This document shows positions 55,411-64,000 of a stretch of DNA of 64,000 nucleotides, piece by piece (the stretch's first letter is position 1; each line of letters starts with the position of its first letter). Below the pieces are notes generated by a model, which saw nothing but the letters and a program-made list of their open reading frames with translations, did not search any database and was not told the origin of the DNA. The DNA lies in contig CAJNOL010000143.1 in the NCBI GenBank assembly GCA_905250125.1, positions 62,001-126,000 on the forward strand, written 5' to 3'. The translations under genes were made by a program, and so were the position numbers. Source of the stretch: Rotaria sordida. Taxonomy: Eukaryota > Rotifera > Eurotatoria > Philodinida > Philodinidae.

Positions 55411-57617
55411 AGGACCGTTGCTCGCGGTGCTTTTGCTCGTGGGACTCTTGCTCGCTGGACACTTGCTCATGGACAGTTGCTCGTCGGACAGATGCTCGCA
55501 GGACACTTGCATAGCTTCATACAAAAAAGGACATTTGCTCGCCGGAGAGTCGCCCGTCTATAACACTTGCTCGCTAGATATTCAGCATCGTTTGTCAAAT
55601 ATAAAAAACATTTATTTAGTTGTTTACATTTTATTTAGATGGTTAAAAAAAAGTTAGAATTAGATTAAAAAAAGGAACACACATCCAGAAAGACAATTTA
55701 GTATATTTTAGAACATTAAATTATGAAAAAAAAATTACGAGGATTTGAGTGAAATGTTGTTTGCTAACGATAGAATCTTTTCTAGATTTGTTGTAGAAGA
55801 TTCATTTAAAATATTTAAAATTCTTTTTTCACGTCTTTCTGTAATTATATTTTTCCGTCTTCGAACACCAGCTTCAGCTTGATGCAGCTGAGCTTCGACA
55901 TATGATTGTTCCTTCTTCAATGATTCAAGAAATTTCCACATATTTGGATGTACACCATCAACAAGTGACGAGAAACGATTATTCCACCCTTCAATAATAT
56001 TATTGGTACGGTGATAGCCGTTCATAGTACGTTCATGAACATTCCAAGACGTCACTTCAAATACAGGCTTTTTTCTTGATTGAGTTCCACGTTTTTTTCC
56101 ACCAATGTAAGTTTCTTCAAAATATAATAATACTAATTTTCCCTTGACTGGAAATTGTTCTTCTAATTTTTCAAATGTATCAATAACGTCATTCACCTTG
56201 AGAAAAGCCAAAGCAGGAATAGCTCGAATATATTGAGCAAAAACTTGATCATTGGAATAGTCAGTTTTTAGTCCAAGACGAACGACTGCTCTGTAAACCG
56301 ATTGGCACAGGTGAAAGAAACATCCATTGATGTTTGCTCCAGGAAAAGTCGTTCGTATACTAGAAATAGCAGCCACTTCAAAGTCGATTGATACATTGGC
56401 AGGATCTAAATTTGGTTTTAAATCATGAATTGCCTTAAACATTTGATCATAACATTTTTTTGCTTTTCCTAAAAGAGAAAAATTAGTAATCGTTATTTAA
56501 AACGAACCGTTTTAACCTGGTAGCAGAGCGTAAATTACTGGACAAATTGTATCCAGATATTCACAATGAATGGTGTACAACTGAAAAAATAAAGACGGCA
56601 CCACAGAATATGTACCATCAACAAATACGTTAGATGATCGTTTCAAGATTTTGAGCTGTTTTTTTGTAGAAAAAATTAAAATTCTTTTACTTTTTGGTCC
56701 TGAATCATATTGAAGAAATGTTTTGTTCGATGTTGTTTTTGTCAAATGAGATGGAATAGATAATGTTTTAAGTGATGATGGTAATGGATTTGAATTCTGA
56801 GCCTTTTGCCGGATGCGCCGAATCGTTCTCTTGAGATTGTGTAAATCAGGTAACGATGCAATTGTTTGACCAGATAAGGAACCAACAACACCAGCAATAA
56901 GATCATGTGCTGATCGATTTGATGATTTACTTTCTTCACCCATCTTAGCACGTGCATCCATGATTTCAGCAGCATTGGCGTTTGGTTCATGATTGTGTGT
57001 ATCAATTTTGTGCACAATTTGATCATTAATCGTGTGGAGTCGACCTTTGCATTGACCATGTCTTTTACGATTACAACACCAAATCGTTTTATCACCCGAT
57101 TGTCTCTCGATAATGAACACATAACCTTCGACAATACAGGCAGAATTTCCTCTTAAAGTGGTCGTTTTGTGGTAGGTCATAGACATGGAAAAATCGAGTG
57201 AAGAAAAAAAATATAGTGTATGTCGTAAAACGCATGATATTTATAATGCGTGAACAAAGAACAATAGAATTTTCGAGAACGAGAATAAAGAGTTTGATGT
57301 TATACGTAATCACTCTCTTTTATACTTTTGAAGATATGCATATACATGATGGCCTCGATTCGTATTCAGAATTAGATAGAACGATCGCATCAAAAGAAAA
57401 AAGTTATCGAGATATATAAGGACGAAAATGAAATATTCGAAAGAAATGAAAGAAGCATGAAAGTGACTCATCAAACGACGAGCACTAGTCATGCGGGAGG
57501 TTGTCCGGCAAGCAAGTGTCCTCCACAAGCAAGTGTCTCATACGAGCAAACATCCATGACGGGCTTATGTCTTGCGAGCAAATGTCCGACGGGTCAGTGT
57601 CCTGCGAGCAACTGACC
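55411..57617 (-). mobile_element. Autonomous Mutator-like element (MULE)
   Basis: A two-exon transposase gene is bracketed by complementary arrays of a roughly 15-bp word: TTGCTCGCNGGACAC-type repeats on the left (55411-55580) and GTGTCCNGCGAGCAA-type repeats on the right (57490-57617). These arrays are probably the terminal inverted repeats and transposase-binding sites. The usual 9-bp target duplication could not be fixed because the exact ends are uncertain. Confidence 0.8.
55735..57186 (-). CDS. MULE transposase with FLYWCH zinc finger
   Basis: Exons 56517-57186 and 55735-56468 are joined in frame across a 48-nt intron (CCAG/GTTAAA, CTTTTAG/GAAAAG), giving 467 aa. An N-terminal FLYWCH zinc finger (residues about 8-66: CC at 37-38, C46, H64 and H66 in THNHEPN) binds DNA. 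The MULE catalytic core follows: D190 in VFVDGTYS, the typical CEYLDTICPVIYALLPGK block, D252 in SIDFEVAA, the GCFFHLCQS block, and E383 in NNIIEGWNN. All three acidic catalytic residues are present and there are no stops or frameshifts, so the enzyme may be active. It would cut and paste this element and related non-autonomous copies. Confidence 0.92.
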
Positions 57618-59496
57618 GTAAACCGATGAAATAAGACTCATTTCAAAAGTAATCCATCACTTAACGAGATTTCATCATTATTGCAATTTCTAATAAACTC
57701 AATATTTTACTTACAGTTCACAAATGTTGTTTTTTTTTTTATCTCTCAGTAGTTTGATTCTTCTCTCTCTTTATTGTAGAAATGTGATAAACTAGAAATG
57801 AATCTCAAATAATCAATATATATCATTGCTTAACTGTAGTGATACTAATTTTACAAAACATTTTCTTTTGCAAATTAAAAAACGTTTAGTTTTTCTCAAA
57901 TAATTTACTAAAGTATTTTGATATGTAACAATTAAATTTGTAAATTATAGTTTTCTATTCATTTTTTGTAATGTTATTGTCTTGAATATAAATGTATTCA
58001 AAAAAAAAAAAAATTCTATTATATTTTATACAAAAGAAGTACTCTTTAATAATTGATTGTGATGGGAAAAAGATAGAATAATTTTTGTCATTTGTTGATT
58101 ATTTATGTTAATTTTCGATTAAAATGAAACAACATATTGTACTTTTATTTTTAAACCTTTGATAATAAAAATTAATGTTTAGAAAATTCCAACGAATCTA
58201 TATTAAATCAATTGAATATTTTCAAAGGAAGAATTTTTAAATTTTGTTATTTCATCAAATAGAAAAATTTAGAATTACTGCTTATTTAATAGTAAACTCA
58301 TTTTTTGAAAATTCTAGATTAGTATGTCTATTTTGTAATCGATTAGATTTTAATATTAAAAAATTTTCATGGAAATAGAGTTTAAAAATAAGTGTCTTTT
58401 CTTTATTTTTACCCTGTTATTATCAAAAAAAAACATGCACTTATGTTTTTTCTATTCTTTTTCTACTACTAGTTTATGAATTTTTTTTTTTTACCTATAG
58501 ACACCATCTGGTTATGTTGATGATATTAGTTTTGATAAGAGATTTTTTTTTCATATTTCCTGTTACTTACTAACTCGTTTCCTCAATTTGCATAGTCACT
58601 CAAATACTTCGGCAATGCAAAAAAGCCAATATGTCTTTTCTCCACTTTTTTTTTCTCTCTATTTTTCTTCATTCATCATTCATCCTTATGTCATAAGGCA
58701 TAGGTATAGGAGTAAATGTCTCTGTGTATGCTGAGAAAATAAGTGGAAGACAGATGTCATGTTGCTAAGCAATAGTTCTCTCACTGTCAACTAGTATTCC
58801 CTTGTCTTTGTCGTCGTCGTCTATCTCCTCTCGACGAGCACGCACGTATATATATATAAATATATTCACGACTAACTCTGCGAGAAAGATTCAATCTGCT
58901 TCTCTCACCTCTTTTCTTCTCTCTTTCTCCTTTTCGTCTTTGTCTCCTCTTTCTCTACGCGCTACCACTCTCACATATTCACTCTGTACTCCTTGATTCT
59001 GCATATTCTTCTCTTCTTTTCTTCTTTCATAGATTTTTTTTTGACTTTACAAACGTATAAACAGACGAACACAACAGATCATCAGCAATAGCAGAATATT
59101 CGTTGTATATGTGTAAGAGTACTCCTGTGCATTTGTAGTATATTTGTATTGTGTAGTATGATATAACCTTCACAGAAAGAATTCATTTAAGAATAGAAAA
59201 AAAAAACCGAAGAATGATGCTAGTGAAGGGGAAAAAAATGCTAATTTCACATATTCTCATATGTTGAAGCTCTTTTATTTTTCGTAAGTAATTGTCATAC
59301 GGTTTTGTTTTCTCTTTTTATCCGTCCGACATAATTTAAAAAGAAAAAAAAAATTGAGAGAGCACATGTCAAACGGAAGGAAATAACACATTGTGTATCA
59401 ATGCGTCAAGTATTTCGAATTTGTTCTTCATCATTTTTCTTTTTGTTCTCATTTGTAAAGAAGAAACAAAACTAAACTAAAATCATTTTCTTTCAG
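57618..59496. other. 5' flank of the forkhead gene
   Basis: AT-rich, then a pyrimidine-rich stretch at 58800-59030 with TATATATATATAAATATA near 58847. A donor CGTAAGTAATTG at about 59284 and the acceptor TTTTCTTTCAG at 59496 suggest a leader intron of about 210 nt. No other gene recognised. Confidence 0.4.
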
Positions 59497-59500
59497 ACAA

Positions 59501-60382
59501 ATGTTAACTCATCAACATTCAACAAATTTAAAACAACAATCAGATCATGATCTTACAGAATTATCATGGTTAACTCAATCAGATATGTTTGATCGTTCAC
59601 CATCAACACATCGAGTACCTATATTAAGTAAAAATTTACCAATTTATATTACAGATAAACATCGTCATTGTTCATCACCATTAAATTTTATTGATTCATC
59701 TGATAGTGAACATGATAATGATTCATCATCACTTTATTCTTCAAGTGAACGTGTTACAACAACAACTGATATTATTTCACCACCACATTCAGCATTATGT
59801 TTTTGGATATTATTTGCTATTGAAGATTCTAAATCTCGTATATTAACATTAAATGAAATATGTGATTGGATTGAACATCATATTGAACAATCAATAAATC
59901 ATAATTTAAATTCATCAAATGATGAACAATTAATACAAAGTGCTCGTTTAAAAAGTAAAATACGTTATCATATGACAAAACAATTATCATTTTTTGTTAA
60001 AATAATTAAAAATCCAATAAATGGAATGAAATTACGTTATCCATTATGGACAATAGATCGTACAAAACGTTTAATTTTACTTGATACATTATTAACAATG
60101 AATATAAGACAATTATCATTAACAACACAATATACAATTAATCTATTTGAACGTTTATGTTTTGAAAGACGACAAAATTTAATATGTAATACAAATGATG
60201 AAAATAGTTGTCCATTAAAAAATCAAAAACGTAATAAAATTATTCATCATCTTACATCATCAGATGAAACAAATAATACAAAAAGAAAAAAACAACATTC
60301 AAAATATAATTTATCAACAATTCCTAGTGTTGAAGTTGTTGATGCTGCAATGACTTTACTTCTTTTACGACAACCAAAATGA
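59501..60382 (+). CDS. Divergent forkhead (winged-helix) protein
   Basis: A single open exon of 293 aa preceded by a splice acceptor at 59496. Residues 94-186 follow the forkhead plan: PPHSALCFWILFAIEDS (compare PPYSY--LI--AI---), ILTLNEICDWIEHHI (helix 2, LTL-EIY-W), an expanded Asn/Ser-rich loop, KIRYHMTKQLSFFVKI in place of the recognition helix W-N-(I/V)RHNLSLN-CF-K, and PLWTID (the wing-proximal W). The core of the recognition helix is strongly altered (RYHMTKQLSFF versus RHNLSLNKCF) with the Trp lost, so DNA specificity may have changed. The rest is Ser/Asn-rich low-complexity sequence. Codon use is strongly A/T-ending. The layout is nearest to the FOXN/FOXM side in my reading, but the subfamily is not certain. 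Convergent with the TBC gene, 580 bp apart. Confidence 0.65.
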   Translation: MLTHQHSTNLKQQSDHDLTELSWLTQSDMFDRSPSTHRVPILSKNLPIYITDKHRHCSSPLNFIDSSDSEHDNDSSSLYSSSERVTTTTDIISPPHSALCFWILFAIEDSKSRILTLNEICDWIEHHIEQSINHNLNSSNDEQLIQSARLKSKIRYHMTKQLSFFVKIIKNPINGMKLRYPLWTIDRTKRLILLDTLLTMNIRQLSLTTQYTINLFERLCFERRQNLICNTNDENSCPLKNQKRNKIIHHLTSSDETNNTKRKKQHSKYNLSTIPSVEVVDAAMTLLLLRQPK

Positions 60383-60964
60383 AAAAAACAAATGTTTTAT
60401 TTGAAACACATATACACATCTAAAAATTTCTTTATGAACATATACATCTATATGGCAGATGAAACAAAAAAACAAAAAAGAAGAAACATGGATATGCCCT
60501 TCAATAGCAAACGATGTCAGGTGATGCATACATATACGAATAAACTACTTATGGATGTTTTATATAAGCATCTAAATTTTATTTTTAATATAAAATATGT
60601 GCAATTGTTTTTTTGCCTTAATTTGTTGTTGTGGGTTCGCACGTCCAGTTTGATGATTCAGTGAAAGAGGCATGAAAAAAAATTGTTTTCTAACTTCCAC
60701 AATGATTCAATCATTGTATTGAAAGAAAAAAAAAGAAATTCGTTATATCGACAGATGGAATATCTATCATGTATATTGATTTTTATTTCATAAAATTCAT
60801 GATTCAATAATAATATTTAACAACAAAAAGTTTATTGACAAGAGAGAAAGAAATAGATGAGATCATTAAAAAACAAAGACTCATTTACAATAAAGAAGAT
60901 TCATTGTCATGAATAACTGATTATAATTATGTTGTCATATATGAAAGACTCTTATTATTTTAAT
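60383..60964. other. Intergenic region between convergent genes
   Basis: AT-rich with the 3' ends of both neighbours; a 90-codon ORF (60392-60664) has no support. Confidence 0.5.
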
Positions 60965-63608
60965 TCATCGACTTGTCACAACAGGTGAATATAATCCAAG
61001 TTTATATCCATTCATAGCAACATTTTCATTAAATGAACGTGATGGAAATGGATTGAATGATGAATATTTTGGTATTTGTGATGAACGTGATTTAACAAGA
61101 TGATCAATTAAATTTTTTGATGATGTTTCATTTTGTGATACTGTTGGTTTTTCAAAATTAAGGCATGTTAATAATTGTTCAAATTCATTTTGTAAATCTT
61201 CTGTTTCTTCTTTAGATGAAGATTTTATAGATACGTGTTTTTTTAATTGATTTTGTTTGATACTTTTTGGTTTAACAAGTAAATGATTAATCTAAACAAT
61301 AAAGAAAACATCGAATTTCTATTAGTTTTGAAAAAAAAAATTTTTTTTTAATTACCAATGGTCCATCAGATATTGAACAAACAGATTCTGATGAATGCTG
61401 TTGTTGTTCATTTGAACCTATTGAATATTACAAAAAGATCTATATTGAAAATTCTCTCTCTCTCTCGAGAATAAAAAAAACAAAACTTACATTGAGTAAT
61501 AATTTGTACTTGTTGATTTCGTTGTTTAAGTTTTTTATATTGTTGTCGAAGTTGATTTATATCCGGTGAATTCGTTTTAGGTAATATTGATTCAACTATA
61601 AATATGAAGTAATAGAAATTAAGAAAAAAAAAAAAAAAAAGAAATTTATTTTCTTACATCGATTATTTCGTAATGATGATGATGTTGATGAAAGTATTGC
61701 AAAACAAGATATAAAATTAATAACATCATCATCAATTAATTTTGTTTTTGATCTTTTGATATCCTATAGAAAAAGAAAAAAGAAAACTATTCAAAAAATG
61801 CATTATGGTGTCATATGGTATATCATTCTTGGATAATGAATGACAGTTAGACATTTTTGTATCTCATTAGTAAATATCTCGTAAGGATATCAACAAATCT
61901 TACTTTAGATTTTGATTGATTATTATTTGTTTGTCCAATAGTTTGATTTATTTTTATATTTTCTAATGATTGTTGAAATGTAAATTTTTGACGTAATTCG
62001 GATAGAAATGGTGTTGGAAATGGACCAAAATTATATATTCCCTAAAAGAATATTAAGATAAAACAATTTATTAGATATATACAATTGTTAGTAATCCTAA
62101 CATAAACTAGATATTTTTATTTGCCCTACTAGTAGAATATAACCTATATTTTTCTTCCAGTCCTTTCTATTATAGTAGTTTTCTTTTTTAGTATTAGTCA
62201 TCAGAAATTCTAATTAATTCATTAGTTCTTTTCGAAGTCAGTCAACTGTAGTACATTTAAAACTTGAATATGATATTTCTGAAATTAACTTTTTTTTGTC
62301 TTCTATAACGTCTTGCATTTATTCTTAATCATATGCATGATTAACAGTATATCGATGATTACTAGTAATAAAAATCATTCAAATGATTTTAAAATTCCTA
62401 TTTCTATTTAAAGATAAATCTTACTTGTATAAGATCATCAGCAACAAGAATTTTTTCATCAAGTAATTGAATTGATAAATGACCCATAACTGAATAAAAT
62501 TGATCTGCTGTTGATATTTTTAAAACAGCACTATATTGAAAAAAAAAATAAAGAATATTTTTTTGTTTTGTTTCATATTTAATAATTAGATGAAACAAAA
62601 GAAATAGACTTACATTGCTAATTTCGACCAAAGAAGAAGTCCAGTTCGAAAAAGTACTTCACTACCTTCAATCATTAATATATCCCAAACACGTAATGTA
62701 GTTTGTCTTGGTAAACATGTTGCAAATAATGTTAAAAACCATTGTATAGTAAAAACATTTAATAAAGGTGGTTCATAGGTTACTCCTAAATCATCATTAG
62801 ATGATGATTGAAGATTTTTTAAATGTAAATGTAATTGTGGATTATATATTTTTAACCATTGATCAAAAACGGTCATATCAATAGCTAATGCATGTAAATT
62901 ATTTGAAAAAAAATCTGGTAATATAAAATCAACTAAATAAATTAATATCATTAATGCATATTCTTCATTCATATTAACAACATCAAGTATAATTGATGTT
63001 AAAATATGAAGACCTTGACAATAACCAATTGTTTTATTATAACGTGCAAATGCAAGTAAAACACGTTTAAGTATTGTACGATTATATTCATTTGATGACC
63101 AATTACAACCTGTTCGATGAAGATCCTAAATAATAAAAAGAAAATTTAACTTTTTTTTGTTTTCATCTAAATATTTTATTTTAAATATTTACTTTATCAA
63201 TTTGAATATTTAGTTGTTCATCTTCCGGATATGAATTATTATTAAAAGCAAATTGTCGAGTTTTATTCCAATCAAGATGAATATCATGAATATATTTATT
63301 TGCTAATGAAATCCATAACTGTGAGATTAACAAAAAAAAGGATGCTAAAAATAAAAAAATTTTTTTTTTGTTTATTATTTTCCTACATTTTGTCGTTTAT
63401 CTGTTGATAAACCACCAGGCATACGAATTTCAATCGATATAGAATCTTTCCATTGTTGAAAATCTTTTTCATCTTCACCTTTGAATAAAAAAAAAAAACA
63501 AAATAATAAAAAGATTAAAAAATAGATTTATTATTGTTTTTTTCCCTTACTTGATAATGTCGAAAACAAATAACGTGTCGATGTTTCTAATTTACTGTCA
63601 ATCGTCAT
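60965..63608 (-). CDS. TBC1D30: TBC1D30-like Rab GTPase-activating protein
   Basis: Ten exons reconstruct with canonical GT-AG sites and consistent phases: 63551-63608, 63387-63478, 63193-63318, 62614-63125, 62425-62530, 61904-62041, 61658-61763, 61491-61595, 61356-61417 and 60965-61291, giving 543 aa. Introns are mostly 60-85 nt; the one at 62042-62424 is longer. The TBC domain has the start LWISLANKY, the arginine finger in IDKDLHRTG (R96), the glutamine finger YCQG (Q129), EPPLLNVFTIQWFLTLFATC and CLPRQTTLRVWD. These match vertebrate TBC1D30 block by block, including GPFPTPFLSELRQKF after the domain. A coiled coil (QLRQQYKKLKQRNQQVQ) and a Ser-rich tail follow. It should stimulate GTP hydrolysis by a Rab; vertebrate TBC1D30 has been linked to Rab8 and cilia. 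Confidence 0.93.
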
Positions 63609-64000
63609 CTTAAAGAACAAGAAAAAAAAAGTACGTCAATGTGTGATCAACTAAACAGTTTGTTTGTTTTTTTGTTTTTATTATTATTATTATTATTATA
63701 ACGAAATTGACAAAATGCATAAGACGATGGAAAATAAAAAAGTAAAATTTATTTTACTTGTAAATTAGAATGTTCTTTTCCTTCTGTTGCTCTTTCGAAG
63801 AAGTGTATATTGAATTTCATGCTATCAGTAACATTATCTTTCTACTTGTAGGAAAAGAAAAAGGAGTGGCATGCTTACGTGTAAATACGATTAACTGAAC
63901 TTGTCTTCATTCATCAATGTTTCTCCGGAGATAAAAAAAAACGAGCGTAGGCAGACGAAAGAAAAAAAGAGCTTCTACATACTCGTAAGCGCACGGGCAC
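63609..64000. other. 5' flank of the TBC1D30-like gene
   Basis: AT-rich with an ATT microsatellite (about 63680-63700). No TATA box or second gene can be named. Confidence 0.4.

Noticed and set aside
56742..57134. 130-codon minus-strand ORF overlapping the MULE transposase
   Set aside because: Out-of-frame shadow of the FLYWCH-containing exon.

Overview
The window looks like an AT-rich bdelloid rotifer nuclear genome (Adineta/Rotaria type). The reasons are: very short spliceosomal introns (most reconstructable ones are about 45-75 nt), an arginine ADP-ribosyltransferase fused to kinesin-light-chain-type TPRs, intronless bacterial- or fungal-looking enzymes next to ordinary metazoan genes, dispersed TGTGGG/CCCACA blocks (TGTGGG is, from memory, the bdelloid telomere repeat), and a heavy load of small DNA transposons. 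There are no prokaryotic features. A 100-N scaffold gap lies at 45894-45993.

Layout. 0-4.5 kb: two inverted-repeat elements, an intronless vanadium haloperoxidase/PAP2-like gene (2322-3770, minus) and a third element. 4.5-11 kb: mostly non-coding, with a tRNA-like relic, a degenerate TCAGTTTC-type repeat tract and a 900-bp inverted-repeat element. 11.4-14.4 kb: a multi-exon membrane-protein gene (minus) whose 48-nt second intron carries a 1.34-kb mariner-type element. 14.4-18.2 kb: broken genes (adenylate cyclase pseudogene, a possible mitochondrial-protein relic, an RTA1-like fragment) mixed with nested repeats. 20.6-22.1 kb: a secreted YHYH-domain gene with a TTAA-type MITE in its intron. 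24.6-28.3 kb: a rhodopsin-like GPCR whose first coding exon is split by a 2.25-kb transposon with CCCAGGT termini. 30-34 kb: minisatellite, transposase relic, small secreted-protein candidate, MITE. 34.6-35.6 kb: a type II L-asparaginase. 36.2 kb: a possible small two-exon gene. 38.2-41.7 kb: the ADP-ribosyltransferase-TPR gene with a likely TATA box and leader intron. 43-47.6 kb: pieces of unrelated genes (DUF1399/GRDP, PKHD1L1-like, BEN-like, chitinase 3' end, a decayed EF-hand-like relic) around MITEs and the gap-containing TGTGGG array. 50-54.2 kb: a propeller-like protein and a coiled-coil protein. 55.4-57.6 kb: an apparently intact autonomous Mutator-like element. 59.5-60.4 kb: a divergent forkhead protein. 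61-63.6 kb: a fully reconstructable ten-exon TBC1D30-like RabGAP, convergent with the forkhead gene.

The genes do not form one pathway. The main biology is the mixture of conserved animal genes, probable horizontally acquired enzymes (haloperoxidase, asparaginase, YHYH, RTA1-like) and transposons sitting in introns, exons and pseudogenes. The signals most likely to be new are the CCCAGGT-ended elements with subterminal CGTWWACG arrays, one of which sits in a coding exon with a perfect TA empty site, and the dispersed head-to-head telomere-like hairpins with a related purine-rich spacer.
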